Assembly (NCBI GenBank): GCA_018398575.1
Contig: JAGTXZ010000018.1
Coordinates: 1,240,001-1,304,000 of the forward strand
From: Ampelomyces quisqualis
Taxonomy: Eukaryota > Ascomycota > Dothideomycetes > Pleosporales > Phaeosphaeriaceae
Direction: 5' to 3'
DNA length: 64,000 nt
Under the pieces are notes generated by a model that was not told the DNA's origin, did no database searches, and saw nothing but the letters and a program-made list of their open reading frames with translations. This document shows positions 1 to 11,699 of the stretch, piece by piece. Position numbers and translations under genes: made by a program. How positions within the stretch are numbered: position 1 is the stretch's first letter; every line of letters begins with the position of its first letter.

Positions 1-994
1 CTGCTAGAAGAGCTAGTAGATGTCTACTAGAATATTAACCTTGTTAACCTTACGCGTTAGACTCTAGTAGCTAGACTTATTACTACTACAAGACTTTGCT
101 TAAGCAGCCCTAAGCTTATTAACAAAGTTAGACTAGAGACTAGTAATTATATACTACATTAACAGTTACTTAACTTTAGAATTGTAAGTAAGCATGTTAC
201 AAAGCAAAATAACTATAATCTTAAAGTAATTATTAATTTAAGAAGTAATTAGAATTAACTAAGAAAGTAAAAGAATATAGCTGTTAACTTATAGGCTTAT
301 ACGTAATATAAGTATCCTTGCACTAAGAGTAAGTGCTTTTACTGTAAGTAATCTTATACTTAGACTTATTACTCTTAAGCTAAGTAATAGCGCAGCCTAA
401 ATAACACAGTAAGTTAAGCTTAGCTTTAACAATAATGTCTAGTCTATCTTATTACTAGTTAGTAATATGCCTAGACTTAGCTTAGCGCCTTAGATATAAA
501 ACTTATAATAGAGGAGTTAGTAGCACAACACTTAGCTAAAGAACTACAAGAAGTACGTAGACTTAGTATCTTTGTAAATAGCAGTATAAGCGCAAGAGAT
601 ATATAGGTTAATAAAAGAAGTAATGCGTAAGTAAGTGTACAAAAGGTAAAGCTAGTATAGTATATAGTACTACCTAAAAAGAGAAGTAAAAGTGCAGAAT
701 AACAGACTTAGGCAGAGTAATTTTTATTTTAATAGTTGCGTAGGTCTAAGCGTACCTAGCGCTAGAGCAAGAGGATTATATAATAGGCTGCTACCTAGTT
801 AGTTCTTAGTTACAGAAAAACCTTAGCTTTCTAAACTAGAACACTAAAAACACTCTAGACTAGAACACTAAAAACGTTCTAGACTAAAACACTAAAACCC
901 TCTAGACTATAAAAACCCTTTAGGTAGTAATTAGAATAGGACACAAATTTACGTCTTTATTTCCTAGCATTTACTCTTAGAGTCTGCTCCTTAT
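1..994 (+). repeat. Element 1 left terminal repeat (partial)
   Basis: Direct repeat of 7927-8920, truncated by the window edge. It ends near 994, where the two copies diverge. It carries a threefold 24-bp tandem motif (about 838-906) directly before a TATA box (TATAAAAA, 908-915), which suggests the LTR core promoter. An LTR of about 1 kb or more is long for a fungal Gypsy element. Confidence 0.75.
908..915 (+). promoter_or_regulatory. TATA box in left LTR of element 1
   Basis: TATAAAAA follows three 24-bp repeats and precedes the LTR end by about 80 bp. The same motif sits at 8834-8841 in the right copy. Its survival in both copies fits a former LTR promoter; present activity is unlikely. 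Confidence 0.5.
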
Positions 995-1039
995 AATTAA
1001 ATTTGTTAAACTTAACTAGGCTAAAGAGCTATTAGTAAC

Positions 1040-2180
1040 CTCTAGCATAGAATAAGTAACTGTTCCTATAACAGTACAGGATATAATAGTATAAGCTATC
1101 TAGATAAGACGCAATAGTGTCTCTAAGTTAGTTATTAAGGACAAGTTTAATTAGATAATTATTAATAACTTTCTAGACTTAGAGGAATAACAGATTAAGA
1201 AATAATTGCTGTTAAACAGCCTTAAGAAAACGCCTGCCTAGCAGAAAGTATATAACTCTCTAGTAGCTAGACTCTCTAATAATAGAAAAGAAAAGTCTTC
1301 TATAAGCGCAGATCTAGACTTAGTATTGCTAGTAAGAAATCTGCAAGAATAAGTTGTAAGGCTTATAGCCTAAGCAACTCTAGAAACTTCTAGCTTTGTA
1401 CAGACCTTCTTAGAAAGCTTTCTTCTACTCTAGAAGACTTACAAAGTCCTTAACTTAGAAGCGTATAAAAAAGATTAAAAGAATTACTACATCTTTAAGG
1501 CCTAAATAAAGTATAAACTAGAATACAACAGCGCAAAACTAGGCTTTTAAGTAAGCTATATCTTTAACTGCCTTAAAAAGTTAGCAGCTAGTATAGCTTT
1601 ATCTTAAGTAACCTAGAACTCTTAGAGCTCTGTAAAAGAACTTTAGAACTTTCTAAATAACTAATTTAGCAATAAGCTACATAACAAAAGATTATAAAGA
1701 AAACTCTAAATAATCTAACAGAATAAATCTTTTTTTTAGAACTTTAACGTAGAGTTTATAAGGCTAGCCTATAACGTAGGTAAGGAAGACAACAAAGTAA
1801 ACCTAAAAACAAGGTATTTAAGCGCTATCTAGCTAGACCTATAAGATAGAATAATTTTTATAGAGACTAAACTTAAATAAGAAATCTATAACTTTATAAA
1901 CAAAGTAGTAATTATTAAAGAAAACTTATATAGAGCAAAACTTAGTAGTAAGCACACTAAAAGACAGAACGTTAGAAAACCTATAGATTAGGAACCTACA
2001 AGAGAACATTCTAAAAGAACTAAAAAAAAATCCTTTAAAGAGAAGAAAGCTAAGTAGGCTACTGCAGAAGAGTAGTTCTACTAGAAATAAAATAACTTAT
2101 ACTTTTACTACAGTAAGTTAAGACACTACGCTAGCAAATATAAACTATTCTTACTTTTAAAACTTACTAAAGCTATAGTA
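1040..2180 (+). pseudogene. gag relic of element 1
   Basis: Reading through TAG/TAA, this stretch gives a glutamine- and lysine-rich polypeptide that ends in a degraded CCHC zinc knuckle at about 2100-2141 (pattern Y..Y/S...H....Y where cysteines are expected, with TGC/TGT changed to TAC/TAT). It lies in a different frame from pol (offset of -1), the usual arrangement for a frameshifted Gag-Pol. The N-terminus cannot be placed. Confidence 0.6.
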
Positions 2181-2199
2181 GCTAAGGTATAGAGTAAGG

Positions 2200-5100
2200 A
2201 ATAAAAGGACGCGTTAAAAGACACCCTAAGCTTAGAAAACAAGTAACTTTTGTCTAAAGTTACAGACAAGAGTATAGTAATATAACACTAAAAGAGAACA
2301 AGAAATTTTAACAATTTTAGGGAAAATAGCTAGATAAAGAACCTATTACTATACACACTATTGTTAATAAAATAATAGTTACTTTTATAATAATTAACAC
2401 TAAGTGTCTTACTTACGCTATAACCTTAACTAAGTTTATCTATAAGAATAAGTTAGAGCGTAAGTTAATAGCCTTAAGAGAAATTATTAGAATTACTAGA
2501 GCCTAGTCTTAGATAAAGACAGCTGTCTAAATAAGGATTAACATTAATAGGTATAAGGAGACACTATAGGCCTATAAACTAGACAAAGATATAGAATACA
2601 ACTTAGTTTTAAGTTAACTATAGATAAACTAGCACAATGTTACTATTGCACTAGTAAAAAAATTAATATACATCTACTTTACCTAGACGCAAGTTAGAAG
2701 TTAGAAAAAAAAGAAACTTCTCTTACTATAGAGCATTATAGTAGCTGCGTACTCTGCCTAGCTATAATAGGGCTAGAAGAACAAATCTATTTGCCTTTAC
2801 GCTGCGTTAATAGTAAATATCTAGAAGGCCTTAAAAACTAAGCTCTAAGTAGACTCTAGGTTAGTACTTCTAGATTACCTAAAAGAGAAATACAAAACCT
2901 TTCTACGCAAGAAAGCAGACTAACTCCCTCTAGTAAGAGGACCTACTATTAATTATTCTATTAAGCTAGTAGAAAAAGATAGAAAGACTATAGAGTTGCT
3001 ATAGAGCCTACTATACAGTATGTTAAGGAAAAAACTTCTTATGCTCTAAAAAGAGCTTACTTCTTACCTAGACTATAGCTTTATATAGGTAAGCTAGTTA
3101 AGCGCCTCTATACTAGTCCTATTTGTAAAGAAGCTAGAGAGAGGCCTACAGTTTTATATAGACTACTAGGCCTTTAACGCAATTACAAGAAAGGACTAAT
3201 ACCTACTTTTACTTATTTAAGAAACCTTAGCCTAGATTGCTAAAGCTAAATAGTTTACTAAGGTAGATATTATCTAAGCCTTCTACAAGATTAGGATTAC
3301 TAAAAGAGACAAATAGAAGATAGCCTTTTAGACGCGCTTTAGCCTCTATAAGTAGCTTGTAACACTCTTTAGACTTATAAACGCTCTAAGTATATTCTAG
3401 AGATATATTAATTAGACACTAAGAGAATATCTAGATAATTTCTATTTAGCCTATATAAATAACGTATTAATATATATAAGCAGGTCTAAGATAAACTATA
3501 AGAAAAAGGTAAAGCTAGTAATCTAGAAACTTAGAGTAGTAGAGTTACACCTTAATATAAAGAAAAGCAAGTTTAGCGTAAAAAAGACTAAATACCTTAG
3601 ATTTATTATTAAGGCTAAGAAAGAAATAAGTATAGACCTTAAGAAAGTAGCTGCTATACGTTCTTAGAAGCCTCCTAAGACAGTTAAAGAAGTCTACAGT
3701 TTTATTAGCTTTGCTAACTTCTACTAACAGTTTATAAAAGACTTTTTAGAGCTAGCTACTTTACTAACTAGGCTAACTAGGAAAGGCGTAGCCTTTTACT
3801 AGAGCCCTAAATAACAAATGTCCTTTAATAAGCTAAAAGAAGCTTTTATAGCAGAACTATTTCTAGTAAACTTTAATATAGAGCTTAAAATAGTAGTAAA
3901 ATACAACGCCTTAGAATAGTTAACTAGAAGAGTGCTGTCTTAATATAGCAGGGATAGACGCTTCTAGGCTATAGCTTACTACTTAGTAAAGAACACAGCA
4001 GTAGAAGCTAACTATACTATTTATAATAAAGAGCTATTAGCTATAGTTAAGTACTTAAAGTAGTAGAAAACTAAACTTTAGAAAGTAAAGTATTTTACTA
4101 TGCTTACAGACTATAAGAACCTAGAATACTTTACTACTACACAACTACTAACAGAAAGATACGTTTACTAGGTAGAGTTCTTTAGCACGTTTAATATTAG
4201 ATTCTAATACTACTTAGAAAACGTTAATAGCAGAGTAGATACTCTTTCTAGAAAAGAATAAGATCTTTTCTAAAGAAGAGTAGACGCATAGGTACAGTTA
4301 TAGACCTTCTAATTATTTACTTTTACTTTAGAAACTAAAGATAAAGAAGACTTAGTACTTGCTACTTTCTTTATAGCTTAGTAGAAGAATACACTATAAT
4401 AGAAGAAGAAAGTATAAAAGTAGCTTTAAAACATGCTTATAGATAAAAATACTATATTAACTACTTCTCTTACAGCTTAGTAGAGAGATATACTATAATA
4501 GAAAAAGGAAGTAATAGAGTAGCTCTAAAACGTGCTTATAGACAAAGATGCTATATTAACTACTTCTTTTACAGCTTAGTAGAGAGATATACTATAATAA
4601 AAAGAAGAGAAAATAGAGTAGCTCTAAAACGTGCTTGCAGATAAAGATGCTGTGTTAACTACTTTTCTTATAGCTTAGTAAAAAAATATACTACAACAAA
4701 GAAAGAAGAAAACAAAGTAGCTTTAAAATATACTTATAGATAAAGATACTGCGTTAACTACTTTTTTTGCAACTTAGTAGAAGAATACACTACTATAGAA
4801 AGAGGAAGAAATAGAGTAGCTCTAAAACAGGCTTACAAATAAAGATACTACGTTAAGAGAAAGAAATATTACTTAAAGCTAGAATACTAAAGATTACTTT
4901 ATAGTTAGAAAAAAAGCGCTCTAAAATATACTTATAGACAAAGACGCTGCGTTAAGGAAAAGGAACATTACCTATAACTAAGGTGCTAAAAGGCCTTCTA
5001 TAGTAAGAGATGCTCTAAATACTACTAAAGGAACTGTAGTACTATATAAGACTATACTTAAGTAAATTCCTTATATAAGTAAACGCTCTAAGAGACTAAT

Positions 5101-6560
5101 AGAGCCTACTATTAAAGAATTATAGGAATAGGCTATCTATATAGATAAAACCTACTAATTAGTAGTTAACGCTATTAGAATAAGATAGCAAAAATTTCCT
5201 TTCTATCTAAGTCTAAAAGTTTCTTTAGTAGAGTGAAGCTTAAATAACTTAGAACGCCTACTCTATAGAAAGCGCAAATAAGTGCTAGAATACATAAACC
5301 TATAAACTTATATTATCTTAGAAGTACAAAATTTTTTAATTACTAAGCACCTAGGCAAAAAAAACACATACGTAATATTAGTAAAAAATTACTTTTAGCC
5401 TAGAATATTCTTAAGTATTTAGCAGTTTGTCTAGAACTACGTAGTGTATAGTAAGATAAAGCTCTAAAAAGAATTTAAACAAGGACTACTACGCCTACTC
5501 TTACTTTTAGTCTAAATATAAAAAGAATTGTTAGTAGACTTTATTATAGGCCTTCTACTAAGCTACAAAATGTTACACTTTATAGTAGTTACTAACTAGC
5601 TAAGTAAAAACGCAGTACTTATACTTATTCTAGACTTAGAAGTTCTTACTATAGTTAAGGCATTTATTAAATAGGTAGTTGCGTACTACTAGCTTCTAGA
5701 CGCTATAGTGTCTAACAGAAAGTTACAATTTATAAGTAAATTCTAGTCTTTACTTTATAATAAGCTTAGAATATAAAGAAAAATCTTAATAGTATACTAC
5801 TTCTAGATAGATTGCGCTATAGAGTAAGTAAATAGTATAGTAGAAGCCTACTTAAAGGCTTTTGTAAACTAGGACTAGTTAAACTAGGCTGCTCTATGCC
5901 TACTAGCACAAATTGCAATAGCTAGACAAAATACAGCGTCTATAGGCGTTAGCCTATTCTTCTTCTAGTATAGTTATAACATAGACCCTATTTAGTTAGA
6001 CCTAGAATAAACTATAAAAAACTAGCACTAGTCTAGCAACAATAAAAGGGCTACTGCTAAAGTAATAGTAACTAAGATAAAAGAAATAATAGACTATATA
6101 CAAGCAAAGATAGTAGAAGCATAGTAAGAATAAGAACGCTAGGCTAATTACTATAGATAGAAAGCCTTAGAGCTTTATATAGAAAATAAAGTATAGCTCT
6201 AGTATAGTTGCTTTATATCTAACAAAAGACTTTTAAAAAAACTAGATTAGAAGAATAAGAAGTATATAGTTATAAAGGTTATCTTCCTCTATGTTGTAGA
6301 ACTAAGCGTACTTCTTAGAGTGCACCTAAGATTCTACGTTAACTGCCTCTAGCTTAATGCAAACAATTTACTCTTGCACTAAAAGTCTAATAACTAGTAA
6401 CTAGAAGTAATAGTAGTAAGTAAGAATAAAGCTAATAATAAGTACCTTATTAACTATATCCTTATAGAATAATAGAAGAAGAAAGAGTAAGGCATATAGC
6501 TATAATACCTAGTAAAATAAGTAGAATACGCAGAACTAACATAGGAACTATAAGTAAATA
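2200..6560 (+). pseudogene. pol relic of element 1 (PR-RT-RNaseH-IN-chromodomain)
   Basis: One continuous frame with only RIP-type stops. Landmarks: a protease motif near 2396 (INTK where IDTG is expected), RT block FTKVDII.AFYKIRI near 3254, the catalytic box YINNVLIY (from YIDD) at 3452, the RNase H end near 4090-4260, the integrase catalytic region starting VDFIIGL near 5534, and a chromodomain YLVK..EYAELT near 6505-6550. The catalytic aspartates of RT and protease are mutated to Asn, so the element is inactive. A 33-codon tandem repeat lies between RNase H and integrase. The frame is the same from protease to chromodomain. Confidence 0.8.
4377..4980 (+). repeat. 99-bp in-frame tandem repeat inside element 1 pol
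   Basis: Units start at 4377, 4476, 4575, 4674 and 4773 with an exact 99-bp period; a partial unit follows at about 4917. Each unit encodes 33 residues, rich in Gln, Lys, Glu and Leu once stops are read as Gln (pattern ..RDIL..KKEVIE.L.NVL), suggestive of a coiled-coil or stalk. The repeat is in frame with RNase H upstream and integrase downstream. Confidence 0.85.
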
Positions 6561-7926
6561 TTACTAACACTATAGCTTTTACTAAGTAGATAAATAACAT
6601 AGAGATATAACAAGACTTAAATAGGCTGTTAGTAGAGTAACTACTTACTCTAACTACTAGATAAAATATATTAGTAGAGAAAAAGAGTAGAGAAGAAAGC
6701 TAAGAGTGCGCACAGTAGTGCTAAAAGAGATAACAGTATTATACACAAAAGAGATTAGTAGAAAAAGAATAAACTTAAAACAAGTATAAAGAGAACCTAA
6801 AGTATAAGAAATAATATAGTAGTATACTTAGTTGCGTTTAAAAACTATGCCTAACACTAGAGAGTAACTAATAGAAGAAATACAAAGATACTATAATAGA
6901 TAAAGCCTAAGACTAAGAGCTTTAGTAAAGGGTAGAGAAGGAAGAAGATACTTATATTTATCCTATTAGCTAACCTGCAACTACTCTAACTAGTTAATAG
7001 TAGAGATATAACTAGTAGTTAACAGTTTTTAAAAACTAAACATAAGGAACTTAAATACTAATACCTAAGAACTAATGCAATAGTCTTGCTAACTACCTAG
7101 AATAACCTAGAAATAGAGAGAGAAAGGTCTAGAAGCTTAGCGTTAACAAATTAATAGCTAAAGAATATAAAAGGAAGAGTCTAAGTTAACTCTAAAGACC
7201 TAGCTACTTAAGCTAGGTAATAGTTAGTTAAGACACAGCGTAATATAAATCTTTAGAGAGTCTAGAAAAACCTAAAGAAGAGGTATAGAATTCTAATACT
7301 TAGACTGCGCTAGACTATAAAGACTAGTAAAAATAATAACGTCTGTAATAGAAGTAGAGCTATAAGAGCCTATAAGCCTAAGAAATAAAGCGTAATATTT
7401 ATTTTAATACATAAGTAGTATGAAGAAATGTAAGACTAGTTTTATAGAGTCTAGGCTTAGTAATAGAATAAAGGCAAAGACTATAATAGAAAGTCTATTA
7501 CTATAAAAATTACTTACAAGCGCTATATAAAAACGATAGTAAGGCTACTATATACTAGAGCCTACCTCTCTACTATTAGAAGGCGTAATAGTTGCTATTA
7601 CTAAACAATTAGTCTTAGCCTATACCTTTGCGTTATACGTAAGCTTCTTACAAATATTAGACTCTATTATATTAAGGTAACAGAGTAGCCTATTAGTAGT
7701 GCAAAGGGCGTTACTAACGTAAAAAACCTAGAAGCTTACGCTAAAGATCTATATATTATACTCTTTAGCTTAATTAAATATTAGTAGAATGCACATAACG
7801 CCTTAGGAAAACAAACTCTAACAGAGGAGAAATAAATTAGAAAGAACTTATATTAGTATAGAGCTACTGCACGCTAGCGCTAATATTATTAAGCTTATAA
7901 ATAATAGTGTTCTGCTTAACAAAGAG
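6561..7926 (+). other. Element 1 region between chromodomain and right repeat
   Basis: About 1.3 kb of AT-rich sequence with RIP-type stops. Several frames remain long when TAG/TAA are ignored, so a former extra ORF is possible. I recognise no domain. Because the left repeat is cut at base 1, part of this stretch may belong to the LTR. Confidence 0.4.
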
Positions 7927-8920
7927 CTGCTAGAAGAGCTAGTAGATGTCTACTAGAATATTAACCTTGTTAACCTTACGCGTTAGACTCTAGTAGCTAG
8001 ACTTATTACTACTACAAGACTTTGCCTAAGCAGCCTTAAGCTTATTAACAAAGTTAGACTAGAGACTAGTAATTGTATGCTGCATTAACAGTTACTTAAC
8101 TTTAGAATTGTAAGCAAGCGTGTTACAAAGCAAAATAACTATAATCTTAAAGTAATTATTAATTTAAGAAGTAATTAGAATTAACTAAGAAAGTAAAAGA
8201 ATATAGCTGTTAACTTATAGGCTTATACGTAATATAAGTGTCTTTGCACTAAGAGTAAGTGCTTTTACTATAAGTAATCTTATACTTAGACTTATTACTC
8301 TTAAGCTAAGTAATAGCGCAGCCTAAATAACACAGTAAGTTAAGCTTAGCTTTAATAATAATGTCTAGTCTGTCTTATTACTAGTTAGTAATATGCCTAG
8401 ACTTAGCTTAGCGCCTTAGATATAAAACTTATAATAAAAGAGTTAGTAGCATAATACTTAGCTAGAGAACTACAAGAAGTACGTAGACTTAGTATCTTTA
8501 TAAATAGCAGTATAAGCGCAGGAGATATATAGGTTAATAAGAGAAGTAACACGTAAGTAAGTGTACAAAAGGTAAGGCTAGTATAGTATATAGTACTACC
8601 TAAAAAGAGAAGTAAAAGTGCAGAATAACAGACTTAAGCAAAGTAATTTTTATTTTAATAGTTGCGTAGGTCTAAGCGTACCTAGCGCTAGAGCAAGAAG
8701 ATTATATAATAGGCTGCTGCCTAGTTAGTTCTTAGTTACAGAAAAACTTTGGCTTTCTAAACTAGAACACTAAAAACGCTCTAGACCAGAACACTAAAAA
8801 CGTTTTAGACTAGAATACTAAAACTCTCTAGACTATAAAAACCCTTTAGGTAGCAATTAGAATAGGATATAAATTTACGTCTTTATTTCCTAGCATCTAC
8901 TCTTAGAGTCTGCTTCTTAC
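7927..8920 (+). repeat. Element 1 right terminal repeat
   Basis: Second copy of the repeat that begins at base 1. It keeps the 24-bp triplicate and the TATA box (8834-8841). Its last 30 bp are themselves duplicated with changes (about 8900-8950), so the exact 3' end is uncertain. Confidence 0.75.
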
Positions 8921-10192
8921 AAATCTACCCTTAGGGTCTACTTCTTATAGTTAATAAGTTAATTAATAAGTTAATTCATACTCTAAAGTGTAAGAGTATA
9001 AGAGTAGGCAGGCTTCTTATACCTAAGCAACATAACTACTAGGTAACAAGCTTACCTACTGCTCTCTTACCTAGTTGCGCAATCTTGCTCTATAACAACA
9101 CACATAAATAAACTGCCTCTTACCTAGCTAATAGGCTAAGTAATAGCAAACACTCTAAATTAAAGCTTAGCTAATAAGTAAACTCTTACTAACAGTCTAT
9201 TTGCACCTATCTTATAGACTACTTGCTTACAAAACCTACACACAAGGCCTAAGGAGATAACGTAGGCTACATTTTTAGATAAATAACACTAATATTAGAT
9301 TTGATTACATATATAGTAAATAATTAGGAATTTACGCGCTAATAACTAATGTTTAAGCTAATAAATTAAGCAACGCAGCGCCTGCAATATAGAGTAGTAC
9401 TACTATTTACCTTAATTACTACTTCTGCTCTACTAAACAGATTAGGCAAGCTAACAAGTTTGCCTAATCTAGGGGGTATATAACAGAGTATGTAAATTAG
9501 CAGATTACAGAATTGTTACGTGTAATAACTAAGCATGTTACTAATAAGATAGAATCTATTTAGGACTAGACTAACTTATTAAGCTGTTTCTTAGCTTAGT
9601 GTATTTAATCTAATCTATCCTTACATAGTATAGAACAAGGTAACAGAATTCTTTTTACTTATAACAATTTAATCTATAGTATTGCTTAGCTCCTACACTA
9701 TATTTTAAACTTTTAGGATAATAACGTAATAGCGCAGGTAGAGCAGGTAGGGCAAGTAGAGCAGGTAGAGCAGTTTAAGTGTTCTAGGCTAATTAGGCAG
9801 CTAGAACAAATAGAAGACTCTAGAGATAGTTAAGTATAGTTAAGAACTATCTAGTAGCTAGTAGTATAGTTGTGTTAACAGTGTCGCAGATGTTGCTAAC
9901 TCTAACAATATTAAATTTTCCTAATATAGGCTAGGCTAAGATCTTTATATTTAAACTTCTTAGAGATAGTATTTTATAAATTCTAAATATCTTGTATATT
10001 TTTAATAAGTAGAATATTATTTATATAAATAGTAATAATTAAAGACCTAATAAATATATATAGGTTAAAAGAAGACTAGAAGTAGCTAGTATATAGAAGG
10101 CGTATTCTTAGATATATACTAGTATCTATAGGCTACTTAAAAGTTACGTTATAAAGCTTATAAGAAAAGCTATAATTATTATAGTGTAAGAA
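8921..10192. other. AT-rich RIP-like spacer between two retroelements
   Basis: No gene or domain could be recognised. The stretch is rich in TA and TAG like the elements around it, and is probably older transposon debris. A short GTAGAGCAG-type microsatellite lies at about 9736-9772. Confidence 0.5.
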
Positions 10193-10454
10193 TGCTATAG
10201 CGTAGAGCTGTTAATTGCGTAGTAATGCGCCTGCGCTACTATAACGCTACTCTAGCTGTTACACGCGTAAAATGCGCACAGCTACCCTAGTATCTTAACA
10301 GCGCTACGCTAGCGCAGACCTAGTATATTCTAGTTATAAAGATATGCGTCTAGTTATATCTACAAAAGAGCAGTTCTGCACTAAAGCTGCAGAACAAGAA
10401 TTAACTTACTTCTACCTATACTACTATTGTTATCTTGTAACTTTGCTACTATAC
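10193..10454 (+). repeat. Element 2 5' LTR
   Basis: Starts TGCTATAGCG and matches 17053-17314 throughout. The end is placed at a TACA just before AACCT. Boundaries are accurate to a few bases only. Confidence 0.75.
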
Positions 10455-10849
10455 AAACCTTTTATAGTTTTAATTTCTCTACCTTGCAAAAGGATAGCGG
10501 CCTAGTTACCTAATAACAATAGATTAAGATCTGCCTCTAAGCCTACTAGCTAACCTATTAAGAGAAAACACCTCTAATAAGAAATTAATACTTAGCCTAA
10601 GTAAACGCTTAGTGTAGCTAAAGCGCTAGCGCTAAGAGCTTAAGAAGTAGGCTAAGATTTAGACTCTAAAGGAGGAAGTACGCTAATAGAAGCAATTATT
10701 AGCAGGTAAACAGCCTTTCTCTTCTTCTAAACAGCTTTTAGGCGCTCTAAATAAACTAGATCTACTAACCTTCTTAGTTGGACGCAACACGTCTCTACTA
10801 GCGCAACGCCTCTAACTTAACCTATTAGCGCTACTAGAGCGCGGGCCAA

Positions 10850-11560
10850 AGATTAAAAAAATCTCTGTCTTTAAAGGCAAGGAAATTAGAAAGTATTAGG
10901 ACTTTAAGGCTAGGCTATCTATTACCTTTTAATTAGATCTTTTAGCCTTCTAGCTTAAGAACTAAAAGATTACCTTTACTCTCTAGTACTTACAAACTAC
11001 GTTTTAACAGATGTAGATATAGAGAGAATAGAAAGATAATAGTAAAACGCTAGCGTAGCGCAACATAATATCTTTTCTACTTAATTAGATTAAGAGCCTT
11101 ATAAATAGAAAGCTTTAAGTTACTATATAGTATTAAAAGGCATTCTAAAAGAATAGCTAAACAGTAAACAAATTTGCAGCCTATCTATCTACTTTAGAAA
11201 ATTAGGTAAATTCTTTGTATAAGTAGAAACACCTAGTAATGCACTTGTATAGCAAACTCTGCCTAGAGATTAGAGTAGCTCTCTCTAACTACACTAAGTT
11301 CTTTACTACCTATAGAGAACTTATTAAACGCGCTGTAACACTAAAAGATAACTTATACTATAGTAGTAGTATACTATTGCTACACTATTATATACACAAA
11401 ACGCCTAGTATAGAAAAAACTTTGCAGCCTAAACTAGACGCAATAGCTCTATAACAGCATATTACTAGCACTGTAAACCTAAGCCTAAAGCTAACTAACG
11501 CCTGCTACTATTATAGCAAAATAGGCTATTAGGCTAGAGAGTATAAATTAAGGCTTAATA
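10850..11560 (+). pseudogene. gag relic of element 2
   Basis: Contains the longest surviving open stretch of the element (11239-11454, 71 codons), which reads as the C-terminal half of a retrotransposon Gag. Upstream, in frame through stops, are NKFAAYLSTLE and FKGKEI-type segments typical of Gypsy Gag. A degraded zinc knuckle, C-Y-Y-Y-S-K-I-G-Y, lies at about 11503-11544: the first Cys is intact, the other Cys and the His are now Tyr. This is a fossil, not a functional gene. Confidence 0.65.
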
Positions 11561-11699
11561 GCTTCTCTTCTGTTACTAGCTTAAACTTAATACAAACAAA
11601 AAATAAGAAGGCCTAAAAGAACCTTCTTCTTTAACAGCCTAAGTTCTATTATAATAGAAGAATTGTATTAAAGTACTTAAAACGCTGCGTAACAACAGC

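Larger units (their letters stand above)
1..8920 (+). mobile_element. RIP-degraded Ty3/Gypsy chromovirus (element 1), left end cut by window
   Basis: A decayed LTR retrotransposon read on the + strand. Bases 1 to about 994 recur at 7927 to about 8920 as a direct repeat (offset 7926) enclosing gag and pol. When TAG/TAA are read as former CAG, CAA or TGG, the order is gag with a CCHC knuckle, protease, reverse transcriptase, RNase H, integrase and chromodomain, which is the chromovirus order. No intact ORF remains. Differences between the two repeats are almost all C/T or G/A transitions, as RIP produces. The window starts inside the left repeat, so the true LTR start and total length are unknown. 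Family placement is by motif and is firm; the outer boundaries are not. Confidence 0.85.

Noticed and set aside
4377..4980. Regular repeats as a possible CRISPR array
   Set aside because: Units are contiguous 99-bp tandem copies without spacers, in a eukaryotic retroelement frame.
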